64,000 nt of DNA from an uncultured Candidatus Melainabacteria bacterium (GTDB lineage Bacteria; Cyanobacteriota; Vampirovibrionia; Gastranaerophilales; Gastranaerophilaceae): assembly GCA_934757255.1 (NCBI GenBank), contig CAKVLL010000001.1, positions 52,920 through 116,919 of the forward strand. The letters run 5' to 3'. The first letter of the stretch is position 1. Every line of letters starts with the position of its first letter. The notes under the pieces are model-generated. The model saw only the letters and a program-made list of their open reading frames with translations, was not told where the DNA came from and ran no database searches. The translations under genes were made by a program, and so were the position numbers. Positions 34,301-43,178 of the stretch are shown one piece after another.

Positions 34301-35569
34301 ATGAAAGACATAATTGTTCAAAAGTTCGGCGGCACATCTGTTGCCGATACAGATAAAATTAAAAATGTAGCGAAGGCTATAATTAAGGAAAAAGAGTTAG
34401 GGCATGATATTGTCGTTGTTGTTTCAGCAATGGGACACACTACAGATTATCTTGTTAAGATGGCAAAAGAAATTTCTGAAAACCCTTCATCAAGAGAAAT
34501 GGACATGCTACTTTCTACCGGAGAAGGAGTTTCAATTGCTCTACTTGCAATGGCTCTTCAAGCACAAGGCTGTCCTGCTGTTAGCATGAATGCAATTCAA
34601 GTTGGAATTATGACAGAAAAAGTGCATTCTAAAGCTAGAATTATTAATATTAAGACAGATAAAATAAAAGCACATTTAAACAAAGGCGAAGTTGTAGTAG
34701 TTGCTGGTTTTCAAGGTGTAACAGATGATTTAGAAATTACAACACTAGGACGTGGCGGTTCTGATACTTCCGCTGTTGCTTTAGCTGGCGCTTTGAATGC
34801 AAAAAGATGCGATATTTATACAGACGTAGAAGGCGTTTATACAACTGATCCTCGCATAGTACCAACCGCTTCTAAATTAGACAACATTTCTTATGAAGAA
34901 ATGTTGGAATTAGCAAGAGTAGGTGCAAATGTACTACATCCAAGAGCAGTAGAAACCGCAAAACAATATAGCGTGCCACTGAGAGTTAGAAGCACGTTCA
35001 AGTTGGATAATTTAGGAACTTTAATATTAGGAGTTGACGAAATGGAATTACATAAACCTGTAACAGGCGTGGCATCAGATTTATCACAGCTTAGAGTTGT
35101 TGTTTGTGATGTAAAAGACAACCCAGGAACAGCCGCTGTTTTATTTAATGGCTTAGCAAAAGAAAACATATCTGTTGATATGATTATCCAATCTTATGCA
35201 AGAAAAGCTCTTAATACAAACGATATCGCGTTTACAATAGATAAAGGCGATTTGGACAAGACTTTGGAAATTTTAGAAAAAGTTAAATCACAATTAGATT
35301 TCAGCAATGTTTTTGTTGACGACAAAATTGCAAAAATTTCTATTGTTGGCGCCGGTATGATTGATAGACCGGGGATTGCTGCTACAATGTTCAAAACATT
35401 AGCTGATTTAGGCATTAATATTAAAATGATTTCTACAAGTGAAATAAAAATAAGTTGTATAGTTGCTGAAAACGAAGCAAAAGAAGCTGTTGTCGGACTT
35501 CATAAAGTATTTCATTTGGATTGTGATGAAATTGCTGATGTGAAGGGAGATTTGCCTGATTTGGAATAA
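34301..35569 (+). CDS. lysC: Aspartate kinase
   Basis: 422 residues from the ATG at 34301, which follows AGGTG; the longer open frame upstream has no homology. QKFGGTSVADTDKI at the N-terminus, LLSTGEGVS, TTLGRGGSDTSAVALA and YTDVEGVYTTDPR mark the kinase domain. Two C-terminal ACT domains (from about residue 265) imply allosteric control by lysine and/or threonine. It opens the pathway to lysine, diaminopimelate, threonine and methionine. An octamer palindrome follows. Confidence 0.96.
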   Translation: MKDIIVQKFGGTSVADTDKIKNVAKAIIKEKELGHDIVVVVSAMGHTTDYLVKMAKEISENPSSREMDMLLSTGEGVSIALLAMALQAQGCPAVSMNAIQVGIMTEKVHSKARIINIKTDKIKAHLNKGEVVVVAGFQGVTDDLEITTLGRGGSDTSAVALAGALNAKRCDIYTDVEGVYTTDPRIVPTASKLDNISYEEMLELARVGANVLHPRAVETAKQYSVPLRVRSTFKLDNLGTLILGVDEMELHKPVTGVASDLSQLRVVVCDVKDNPGTAAVLFNGLAKENISVDMIIQSYARKALNTNDIAFTIDKGDLDKTLEILEKVKSQLDFSNVFVDDKIAKISIVGAGMIDRPGIAATMFKTLADLGINIKMISTSEIKISCIVAENEAKEAVVGLHKVFHLDCDEIADVKGDLPDLE

Positions 35570-35575
35570 TTGGAT

Positions 35576-35692
35576 GTCGTTAAGTCGTTAAGACTTTAAG
35601 TTCATTTTAGTTATTATTTATAGCAAACAACGTCCAAAATTGAAAATATTTTATACGAACTTAACGTCTTATCGACCTAAAGACCTAACGAC
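35576..35692. repeat. Palindromic element with tandem-octamer arms, copy 3
   Basis: Left arm 35576-35603: GTCGTTAA, GTCGTTAA, GACTTTAA, GTTC. Right arm 35657-35692, inverted, has four octamers (GTCGTTAG, GTCTTTAG, GTCGATAA, GACGTTAA). The 53-bp core GTTCATTTTAGTT...ATACGAAC matches the reverse complement of the copy-2 core at both ends, although the arm octamers differ. Confidence 0.8.
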
Positions 35693-35748
35693 TTTCCCAA
35701 AATGAACAATTCCACACCCACCGTCGTTATACAAATAGAGAGGTTATC

Positions 35749-36219
35749 GTGAAAAAAATATTATTAACAACATTAGCACTATTAATCGTTAGCTTATCAG
35801 TTTTAGCTGATGATAGACAAGCAGCATTGAACTTTTTTAATGATTATATAAAAGCTGCCAACACTTATAGTTCAACAATTCCTGATATGTACTCACCTAA
35901 TGCGAAGATTATAAGACAAGTTATAAAGCCTGATGGCACGACTCAAAATGTAACCACTGATACAGCAACCTATATTAAACAAATGAAATTGGGACAAGCC
36001 GGCGCTAAACTTAGACATTATACAAATAGTTATTCTAATGTAACAGTAACAGCATTAGGTAATAACAAATACAAAGTTTCATCTTTAAGACAACCATCAG
36101 GTGAAAGCTACAAATTGAAAACGTATATGATTGTCCAAAAGCAATCAAACGGCAAATTTATTATTGTAGAAGAGATGATGCAAACAAAAGTTCAAACATT
36201 TTTAAGATATGCTAAATAG
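35749..36219 (+). CDS. Secreted protein, possibly NTF2-like
   Basis: 156 residues: signal peptide ending around SVLA, then a single alpha/beta domain. ALNFFNDYIKAANTYSSTIPDMYSPNAKII is reminiscent of the helix arrangement of NTF2-like/SnoaL folds, and the second half is all beta-like, ending in a charged strand. The assignment is tentative. The start is GTG at 35749 behind AGAGAGG. It converges with the ketosynthase gene. Confidence 0.6.
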   Translation: MKKILLTTLALLIVSLSVLADDRQAALNFFNDYIKAANTYSSTIPDMYSPNAKIIRQVIKPDGTTQNVTTDTATYIKQMKLGQAGAKLRHYTNSYSNVTVTALGNNKYKVSSLRQPSGESYKLKTYMIVQKQSNGKFIIVEEMMQTKVQTFLRYAK

Positions 36220-36225
36220 CTTAAA

Positions 36226-37440
36226 CTAAACGCGTTTTAGAACTATTGATGTATTAATTCCGCCGAATGCAAAATTATTTGTCATTATGTATTCGCAATC
36301 AATTGTTCTGCCTTCATTCATAATATAATCTAATTTTCCGCAATTTTCATCCGGATTTTTTAGGTTTAATGTTGGCGGATACCAATTGTTATTTAACATC
36401 TCAATACTTAAAATTGATTCAATTGCACCACAAGCGCCTAAAGTATGACCGGTATAACTTTTGATTGTACTAATTGGAATAGAGCCAAAAACCTCTTCTG
36501 TTGCAACAGATTCTGCAATATCACCGTTTATTGTGCCTGTTCCATGTGCATTGACGTAACCAATTTCTTTGGGTGAAAGTTTAGCACAATGCAAGGATTT
36601 TCGCATAACATCAGCCATTGTATCTTTGTTCGGATTTGTGATATGAGTTCCATCAGTATTTGTAGCAAACCCAACAATTTCTGCGTAAATGTTTGCACCA
36701 CGAGCTTTTGCATGTTCATATTCTTCCAAAATCAAAGTTCCGGCACCTTCTCCAATTACAAGTCCATCCCTATCCTTATCAAAAGGAGATGGAGTAAGTT
36801 TCGGAGTATCATTTTTTGTACTTGTTGCATATAAAGTATCAAAAACACCAACTTGCGTAGGATGAATTTCTTCTGCACCGCCAGCTATCATCACATCCTG
36901 ATATCCATCTTTAATCACTTCATAAGCATATCCAATCCCCATTGAGCCGGATGTACAAGCGGTTGAAGTCGGAATCAACCTCCCATGTGTTTTAAAATAA
37001 AGTGAAATATTAACCGCTGTTGTTTGTGGCATCATTTTTATGTACGAGCCGGAATTAAGCATTTTCACTTGTTTATCAATACACATTGAATAGAAATCTA
37101 AAACAGCATCAAAAGACCCCATTGAAGAACCGTAACTTACACCGGCATCATGAACGCACTCATCACCTAAAAGTCCGGCATCTCTTAAAGCTTCTTCGGC
37201 TGTTACTACAGACATTACAGATACCTGTCCCATTGTACGCTTTATTTTTCTATTAAAATATTCCGGTTCAACAAAACCTTGAACAAACGCACCAAGATTT
37301 GTATTCAAGCGATCAAATTCGTCTAATTTTTCCCAATGTGAAACACAATTTTCGTAAGTCTTTAATCTATTGAATGCACCTTCAACTGTAGAACCCAACG
37401 GAGATGCCAAACTTCTGCCTGTAATTACAACTCTTCTCAT
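36226..37440 (-). CDS. Aryl-polyene-type beta-ketoacyl-ACP synthase
   Basis: 404 residues. The catalytic Cys-His-His triad is intact: STACTSGSMGIGYA (about residue 165), NAHGTGT (about 300) and GHTLGACGA (about 335). IKRTMGQVSVMS, AGGAEEIHPTQVGVFDTL and NNFAFGGINTS resemble the FabF-like ketosynthase ApeR of aryl polyene clusters more than housekeeping FabF (recollection). It overlaps the preceding reductase by four bases (ATGA-type coupling) and has GGAGG as ribosome site. Confidence 0.8.
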   Translation of the reverse strand: MRRVVITGRSLASPLGSTVEGAFNRLKTYENCVSHWEKLDEFDRLNTNLGAFVQGFVEPEYFNRKIKRTMGQVSVMSVVTAEEALRDAGLLGDECVHDAGVSYGSSMGSFDAVLDFYSMCIDKQVKMLNSGSYIKMMPQTTAVNISLYFKTHGRLIPTSTACTSGSMGIGYAYEVIKDGYQDVMIAGGAEEIHPTQVGVFDTLYATSTKNDTPKLTPSPFDKDRDGLVIGEGAGTLILEEYEHAKARGANIYAEIVGFATNTDGTHITNPNKDTMADVMRKSLHCAKLSPKEIGYVNAHGTGTINGDIAESVATEEVFGSIPISTIKSYTGHTLGACGAIESILSIEMLNNNWYPPTLNLKNPDENCGKLDYIMNEGRTIDCEYIMTNNFAFGGINTSIVLKRV

Positions 37441-38156
37441 AAATACAGTCCTCCATTAATCGCAATCACTTGTCCTGTTATATATCCTGCGTCTTTTGAC
37501 AACAAATAATTAACCGCACTAGCAACTTCTTTTGAAGTTCCCATTCGTTTCATAGGAATTTGTTTTACAACTTCCGTTGGAAGATTTTCTGTCATTTCTG
37601 TATCAATAATTCCAGGCGCAACGCAATTAACCGTAATATGACGCTTTGCAACTTCTTGACTTAGTGCTTTAGCTGCACCTATTAAACCAGCTTTTGATGC
37701 GCTATAATTTACTTGTCCTCGGTTTCCACACTGACCTGAAATTGAGGACATAACTACAATTCTGCCTTTTTTGGCTTGTATAAGTGGCATAATGAGGGGC
37801 TTCAAAACATTATAAAAACCGCCCAAATTTGTATTTAATACCTTATCCCATTCATCATTTTCCATCGCCGGAAATGGATTATCTAAAGCAATTCCTGCAT
37901 TTAAAACAATGCCATAATATATTCCGTTAACTTCTATATCGCTTAACAAAACTTTTTCACTTTCTTCACGATTAGAAATATCAAAAGCCAAAGTTCTTGC
38001 TTTCACTCCTTTAGATAAAATTTCTGATTTAAGTTCATCCAAGCGTTCCGGATTTTTAGAACAATGCAAAACTAAATCATACCCATTTTCTGCCAAATAT
38101 AACGCAATCGCTTTCCCAATACCACGACTTGCGCCGGTAATTAAAACATCATTCAT
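37437..38156 (-). CDS. 3-oxoacyl-ACP reductase (FabG/ApeQ-like)
   Basis: 239 residues, short-chain dehydrogenase. Cofactor motif TGASRGIGKAIALYL at the N-terminus, NAGIALDN, catalytic Ser-Tyr-Lys in SSISGQCG and YSASKAGLIGAAKAL, and the C-terminal GYITGQVIAINGG typical of FabG. It overlaps both neighbours by a few bases, so it belongs to a three-gene ketosynthase-reductase-dehydratase cassette and should reduce the ketoacyl product of the ketosynthase. Confidence 0.87.
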   Translation of the reverse strand: MNDVLITGASRGIGKAIALYLAENGYDLVLHCSKNPERLDELKSEILSKGVKARTLAFDISNREESEKVLLSDIEVNGIYYGIVLNAGIALDNPFPAMENDEWDKVLNTNLGGFYNVLKPLIMPLIQAKKGRIVVMSSISGQCGNRGQVNYSASKAGLIGAAKALSQEVAKRHITVNCVAPGIIDTEMTENLPTEVVKQIPMKRMGTSKEVASAVNYLLSKDAGYITGQVIAINGGLYL

Positions 38157-38592
38157 TCTTCAAAACTTCCTCGATATTTTTGCCTTGATAAGCATTTATT
38201 GTAGCACTTGCTATTTCATTATTCTTATTATCGTATATTAAACAATCAAAAGCAACAATTGCACCATCATCGAAAACTTCGTTGACTTTAACGGTATAAG
38301 TTTCATTTTCTTCAAAATATTCAACTTTATTATTATAAAGTCTTGTGCCTAACAAAAGCCCTGGCGAAGGTTTTTCTTCACCTCTTTTATAAAAAGCATA
38401 ACAACCAATTGTTTGAGCCATAAATTCAATACCGACAAGCGAATTTATACCTTTACCCACTTCAAAAAAAAGTTTTTTAGGATAAACTTCAAACTTTGAA
38501 ATTAAGGAATTATGCTCTAAATCCACTTTCACCACATCATCAATAAGTATCATTGGTGGCTTATGTGGAAGGATTTTTGTTAAATCAACCAT
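38149..38592 (-). CDS. ApeP-like hotdog 3-hydroxyacyl-ACP dehydratase
   Basis: 147 residues, hotdog fold. LPHKPPMILIDDVV near the N-terminus, GIEFMAQTIGCYAF and GLLLGTRLYNN follow the ApeP (aryl polyene dehydratase) pattern and not housekeeping FabZ. The glutamate of GIEFMAQ is the expected catalytic acid. TGGAG lies six bases before the ATG at 38592, preferred to an ATG 12 bases earlier. It is first in the trio and overlaps the reductase by eight bases. Confidence 0.82.
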   Translation of the reverse strand: MVDLTKILPHKPPMILIDDVVKVDLEHNSLISKFEVYPKKLFFEVGKGINSLVGIEFMAQTIGCYAFYKRGEEKPSPGLLLGTRLYNNKVEYFEENETYTVKVNEVFDDGAIVAFDCLIYDNKNNEIASATINAYQGKNIEEVLKNE

Positions 38593-38631
38593 TTTACACT
38601 CCATTTTTATAATACAACAAAATCACCAAAA

Positions 38632-40995
38632 CTATCCTGCGCCAAATAAATCACCATCAAAATTCAAACCTTTAGCTTCTTTTAGCAAAGGATAGTCGTC
38701 AAGATTGTTGTTTCTTACAAAATCAATTGCTTCACTTCTGGCTAGTTCCAAGATTTTAGCATCATTTACAATATCAGCAATAATCATATCCGGCAATCCG
38801 CTCTGACGAGTTCCTAAAAATTCCCCTGGACCTCTAATTTGCAAATCTTTTTCCGCGATTACAAAGCCATCATTTGTTTGTGTCATAATATCCAACCTTG
38901 CGCGCGTTTCTTGAGATTTAGTTGAAGATGATAAAACACAATAAGACTGCAAATCGCTTCTACCAACACGCCCTCTTAACTGATGCAGCTGCGAAAGTCC
39001 AAAGCGCTCGGCATTTTCAATTACGATAACCGTAGCGTTTGGAACATCCACACCGACTTCAACAACCGTCGTAGAAACCAAAATATCGTATTCTTTGTTT
39101 TTAAATTTTTCCATGACTTCGTCTTTTTCATCATTTTTCAATTTGCCATGCAAAAGCCCGATTTTGTAATTTGGAAAAACTTCTTTCTGCCAGCGTTCTT
39201 TTTCAATGGTAGCAGCTTTAGCAGAAAGCGTTTCACTCTCCTCTATCAGTGGGTAAACGATATACGCTTGACGTCCGGCGTCGACTTCATGTCTGATTAA
39301 ATCCGCAATTTGACGTCTTGAATTAGTAAGTGTGGTTATAATCGGTTTTCTACCTTTTGGAAGTTCGTCAATGATTGTCAAATCCAAATCGCCATTCATA
39401 GTGATTGCAAGCGTTCTCGGAATAGGAGTTGCAGTCATAGTTAAAACTTGCGGATTTTGAGATTTCTTCCTCAAAGCTAATCTCTGCTTTACGCCAAATC
39501 TGTGCTGCTCATCTATTACAACCGCACCTAAGTTCGCAAACTCAACTCCATCCTGAATTAGAGCGTGTGTTCCGACCGCAATGTTTGCTTGCCCATTTCG
39601 CAAATTTGTTTCAGATTCGCGTCTTAATTTTTTACCGATACTTCCAATTAAAAGCTCAACCTTTAAGCCAAGCGGAGTAAGCCATTTGACTAAATTGTTA
39701 TAATGCTGTTGCGCTAGAATTTCAGTAGGTGCCATAATTGCAGCTTGATATCCGTTCTCAATACCTGCTAAAAGCATAATTGTAGCAACGACTGTTTTTC
39801 CGCTGCCAACATCACCTTGAAGAAGTCTTTGCATTGGTTTTGTTGAATTCAAGTCATTCAAAATTTCATTCACCGCTCTTTGTTGAGCAGAAGTCAATTT
39901 AAACGGCAAGCTTTCAATAAAACGCATTACAAGCCCATCTTTTTTAATTTCTAAAGGTATGGCAGAAAGATTTTTATTGTTTTCTTCCCTTAAAAGCGCA
40001 AGTTTTAATTGAATTAAAAATAATTCCTCAAAAACAAGAGAATATCGCGCTTTTTGCAATGTTTCATTGTCTTTTGGAAAATGAATGTTTTCAATCGCTT
40101 CGTTTTTAGGAAGCAAATGATATTTTTCAATAATCTTATTGGGTAAAACCGTTTCAATATCATTTTTAAAAAGTTGAATTGTACTATAAATAGCACGTCT
40201 TAACGTCTTAATATTCAATTTGTCACTCAATGGATAAATCGGTACAATTCTTGCAAGATTTATGTTTGAAGGATTAAGAATATCATCATCCATAATAGAA
40301 TACGTAGGCTTGTCAAGCGTTAAATTCCTATCGTAATTATTATATTTCACAAGACCCGAAACCATTATGCCTGAACCTTTTGGAAATTGTGACTTCATTC
40401 TCTCTTGAGTATATTTGTTAGATTTTGAAGCGAAAAAGCTTAAACTTAAATAACCTGAACCATCGCCAATTCTAACTTTTACAACACCTAAATTATTTTT
40501 TGTAGTAAATGATTCGACCGCTTTTATCGTGCCAAAAATCGTCGTTGTTTCTCCGACTTTCAAATCTCGAATTCGTGTTCTTGTCGAATAATCAACATGT
40601 TTGCGAGGGAAATAATATAGCAAATCTCCGACCGTATAAATTCCGAGTTTATTCAGAATATAAGCGATTTTTGGACCAACACCTTTCAAGTACATTACAT
40701 CCGATTTTAGAGTAAGTGTATTGTCTTTTTGTTCCTCTGTTTTAGGCAACATATCCGCTTTTATAACGCTTACAAGTCTTTCTAAAGAACGTTTTCGCTG
40801 AGGAAGTGTATCCATAGAATAACGTTCAAAATGTTCAAGCAATACTTTCCATTTCGGATTCTTAGAAACCTTAATTTCTTTTCTCAATTCTGAGCAAATA
40901 AAAGAAGCAAAACTTCTAGATTTACCGTTAATGTTAATATATTTATACTTAACTTCAATTTCTACAGCTTTTTTTATTTGCTCAAGATTTTCCAT
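38632..40995 (-). CDS. recG: ATP-dependent DNA helicase RecG
   Basis: 787 residues. Wedge/OB domain (GPKIAYILNKLGIYTVGDLL, FGTIKAVES), helicase motif I GDVGSGKTVVA (about residue 390), DEQH-type motif II VVIDEQHRFGVKQR, motif III TATPIPRTL, motif VI QLRGRVGR and the C-terminal RecG hook region. About 100 residues longer than E. coli RecG at the N-terminus, as in cyanobacterial forms. It reverses stalled replication forks. It appears leaderless and lies 39 bases ahead of the ketosynthase trio. Confidence 0.97.
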   Translation of the reverse strand: MENLEQIKKAVEIEVKYKYININGKSRSFASFICSELRKEIKVSKNPKWKVLLEHFERYSMDTLPQRKRSLERLVSVIKADMLPKTEEQKDNTLTLKSDVMYLKGVGPKIAYILNKLGIYTVGDLLYYFPRKHVDYSTRTRIRDLKVGETTTIFGTIKAVESFTTKNNLGVVKVRIGDGSGYLSLSFFASKSNKYTQERMKSQFPKGSGIMVSGLVKYNNYDRNLTLDKPTYSIMDDDILNPSNINLARIVPIYPLSDKLNIKTLRRAIYSTIQLFKNDIETVLPNKIIEKYHLLPKNEAIENIHFPKDNETLQKARYSLVFEELFLIQLKLALLREENNKNLSAIPLEIKKDGLVMRFIESLPFKLTSAQQRAVNEILNDLNSTKPMQRLLQGDVGSGKTVVATIMLLAGIENGYQAAIMAPTEILAQQHYNNLVKWLTPLGLKVELLIGSIGKKLRRESETNLRNGQANIAVGTHALIQDGVEFANLGAVVIDEQHRFGVKQRLALRKKSQNPQVLTMTATPIPRTLAITMNGDLDLTIIDELPKGRKPIITTLTNSRRQIADLIRHEVDAGRQAYIVYPLIEESETLSAKAATIEKERWQKEVFPNYKIGLLHGKLKNDEKDEVMEKFKNKEYDILVSTTVVEVGVDVPNATVIVIENAERFGLSQLHQLRGRVGRSDLQSYCVLSSSTKSQETRARLDIMTQTNDGFVIAEKDLQIRGPGEFLGTRQSGLPDMIIADIVNDAKILELARSEAIDFVRNNNLDDYPLLKEAKGLNFDGDLFGAG

Positions 40996-41001
40996 AAGAA
41001 A

Positions 41002-41007
41002 ATTATA
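41002..41007 (-). promoter_or_regulatory. Candidate -10 box, leaderless recG
   Basis: A consensus TATAAT lies exactly six bases before the ATG on the minus strand; no Shine-Dalgarno. Confidence 0.5.
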
Positions 41008-41082
41008 CTATAAAGCACCAAATTCATAGCAAACTATAAACAATCCTCTAATCTACTTATTCCATTTTATCTAAGCAAGAAT

Positions 41083-41088
41083 TAGAAT
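41083..41088 (+). promoter_or_regulatory. Candidate -10 box, leaderless ABC ATPase gene
   Basis: TAGAAT lies six bases before the ATG at 41095, which favours that ATG over the in-frame ATG at 41089. Confidence 0.4.
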
Positions 41089-41094
41089 ATGTTT

Positions 41095-42042
41095 ATGGAA
41101 AACATTTTAGAAATCAAAAACCTAAACATTTTTTTTGATAAATATCAAGCGCTTTATAACGTAAATTTAAATTTAGAAAAAGGCATTTTACACGCGCTAG
41201 TTGGAGAATCCGGCTGCGGAAAAACTCTTACTGCAATGTCTATAATGCGACTTTTACCAAAAGCAGCTGAGATTAAAGAAGGAAAAATTCTTTTTAACAA
41301 TGAAAATTTGCTAGATTATAAAGAACGACAAATGCGAGATTTGAGAGGTGATAAAATTGCTCTTATTCCACAAGATCCAATGACCTCACTAAATCCGCTC
41401 TATACAATTGGAAACCAACTTGTTGAATCAATTAGAGCGCACCGAAAAGTGAGCCACAATCAAGCACTAAGAAAAGCAAAAGAGGTTTTAGATTTAGTTA
41501 AAATTCCTGACGTAGAAAACAAATTAAATTTCTATCCACACGAATTTTCCGGAGGAATGAAACAGCGCATTATTATTGCGATGGCTCTTGCTTGCAATGC
41601 GGAACTTATTATTGCAGATGAACCGACTACTGCGCTTGACGTTACTATTCAAAAACAAATAATGGATTTGATTAACGAAATAAAAAAAGAGTTTAAAACC
41701 ACAATTTTACTTATTTCGCACGATTTAGCGCTGGTTAGCAATTATGCAGACTACGTTTCCGTAATGTATTCAGGGCACATTGTAGAACAAGCACCATCTA
41801 ATGAATTCTTTAAAAATCCTATACATCCGTATTCAATCGCCTTGTTGAATTCTTTACCGGACAAAAATCCAATGCTTAAATTGAAAACGATTGAAGGCGC
41901 TCCGCCAAGTATTCAAGAGTCGATTTTCGGATGTAAATTTCATCCACGCTGTGACTTTTTTAAAGCCGGAATTTGTGATAAAAAAGAGCCAATACTCGAA
42001 GAAAAATTTATTTATCATTCAGCAGCCTGTTTTATAAAATAA
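41095..42042 (+). CDS. Oligopeptide-type ABC transporter ATPase (OppD-like)
   Basis: About 315 residues. Walker A GESGCGKTLTAMS, Q-loop IPQDPMTSLNPLYTIG, signature FSGGMKQRIIIAMAL, Walker B LIIADEPTTALDV and switch ISHDLAL. The C-terminus carries the oligopeptide/dipeptide transporter domain with GCKFHPRCDFF. Such ATPases energise uptake of peptides or nickel. No permease, binding protein or OppF is next to it, so it is an orphan here. Both neighbouring starts look leaderless. Confidence 0.92.
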   Translation: MENILEIKNLNIFFDKYQALYNVNLNLEKGILHALVGESGCGKTLTAMSIMRLLPKAAEIKEGKILFNNENLLDYKERQMRDLRGDKIALIPQDPMTSLNPLYTIGNQLVESIRAHRKVSHNQALRKAKEVLDLVKIPDVENKLNFYPHEFSGGMKQRIIIAMALACNAELIIADEPTTALDVTIQKQIMDLINEIKKEFKTTILLISHDLALVSNYADYVSVMYSGHIVEQAPSNEFFKNPIHPYSIALLNSLPDKNPMLKLKTIEGAPPSIQESIFGCKFHPRCDFFKAGICDKKEPILEEKFIYHSAACFIK

Positions 42043-42066
42043 TTAGAAACTTAATTTTGCTTATTG

Positions 42067-42072
42067 TAAAAT
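42067..42072 (+). promoter_or_regulatory. Candidate -10 box, leaderless DUF4145 gene
   Basis: TAAAAT lies exactly six bases before the ATG at 42079; an ATG inside the spacer runs straight into a stop. Confidence 0.42.
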
Positions 42073-42078
42073 TATGAA

Positions 42079-42711
42079 ATGACAAATTTTGATTTTTTAA
42101 AAAAGGTTGATTCAAACTTATACGAAATAATTACAGAAGCCGAGAAGCTTTACGCGTCTGAATTTTTTGAGCAATGCATGGGGCAAACCAGAAGATTTGG
42201 CGAACAAATGTGCAAAGCAATATTAGCCGATAAACGCCAATTTGATGGAAGTTTTGATGAAATGCTTGCAACACTAAAAGACCAAGCAACTTCTATTCCG
42301 GAAAAAGAATTCATTGACGATTTGTATTTCTTAAAAAAACAGGGAAATATCTCTGTACACTCTTCTACTGTAAAAAAAGATGGAATTACAGCCCTAGAAT
42401 GTTTGCAAAGAGCGTTTGAAGCTGCAATAAATTATGCTGTTTTTTACAAAAAAAGTAGTAAAACTATACTAAAAAAACAATACGACATTGAACTTTTAGT
42501 AACCGGCAAACAAAGTTTGAGCGAAGAATACAATGTTCAAAAGAAAAAACAAAAATCAATAAAGCAACAAACCTCTAAACCAATCAAACAATCATACACA
42601 ATGAAACCTTCTAAAACGAAACAAAAGGGGAAATTATCACCGTTTTGGATTTTTATACTTATAACACTAATTTTATCTTTTGCAATGCTTATTTTCATGC
42701 AATTTTGCTAA
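42079..42711 (+). CDS. DUF4145-like protein with C-terminal membrane anchor
   Basis: 210 residues. The first 125 residues (ITEAEKLYASEF, TRRFGEQMCKAIL, IDDLYFLKKQGNISVHS) resemble DUF4145, a helical domain also found at the N-terminus of type I restriction HsdR subunits and in stand-alone proteins. A Lys/Gln-rich linker (about 150-185) leads to one C-terminal transmembrane helix (FWIFILITLILSFAMLIF). No restriction or defence genes are adjacent. Function unknown. Confidence 0.7.
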   Translation: MTNFDFLKKVDSNLYEIITEAEKLYASEFFEQCMGQTRRFGEQMCKAILADKRQFDGSFDEMLATLKDQATSIPEKEFIDDLYFLKKQGNISVHSSTVKKDGITALECLQRAFEAAINYAVFYKKSSKTILKKQYDIELLVTGKQSLSEEYNVQKKKQKSIKQQTSKPIKQSYTMKPSKTKQKGKLSPFWIFILITLILSFAMLIFMQFC

Positions 42712-42785
42712 AACTTAATAGCCTAACTTTGCAATTCAAGAATTTCTTTAATGAGATATTCTATGATTAAGAAAAAGGAGAAACC

Positions 42786-43178
42786 ATGAATAAAAACATT
42801 ATTATCATTTTAGCAATTTTCCTTGTCCCTCTTGCTGTGTACTGGGGACTTTCCAAAGATAAGTTAACAACACCACCGGCGATTGCAACTAATGGTGCAG
42901 AAGTTATTAAATTCGCATCCCCAATGTGTTATGAATGTCAGGAATTGGAAAAAGTCTTTGACGAAGTTTTTCCGGCTTACAATAGAGATATCACATTGAG
43001 AAAAATTGACGTTACACAAAAAGACAATTCTACAAGAGAAATGATAAAGAAGCATAACGTTAAACTTGTGCCAACTACCGTTTTTAAAGATTCAAACGGC
43101 AATATCAAAAGACGCATAGAAGGTTCAATGCAACCACAAATATTAGACAATTATTTGAAAGAGTTAATTAATGGATAA
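42786..43178 (+). CDS. Membrane-anchored thioredoxin-like protein
   Basis: 130 residues. N-terminal membrane anchor (residues 5-22), then a thioredoxin fold with redox motif CYEC in FASPMCYECQELEKVF and the cis-proline region VKLVPTTVF. The CxxC pair YE is unlike the WCGPC of general thioredoxins. Its end overlaps the start of ccdA by eight bases, so it probably receives electrons from CcdA outside the inner membrane. AAAAAGGAG precedes the ATG. Confidence 0.87.
   Translation: MNKNIIIILAIFLVPLAVYWGLSKDKLTTPPAIATNGAEVIKFASPMCYECQELEKVFDEVFPAYNRDITLRKIDVTQKDNSTREMIKKHNVKLVPTTVFKDSNGNIKRRIEGSMQPQILDNYLKELING

Noticed and set aside
42079..42711. DUF4145 protein as part of a restriction or defence island
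   Set aside because: No restriction, methylase or other defence gene is nearby; the neighbours are transport and redox genes.
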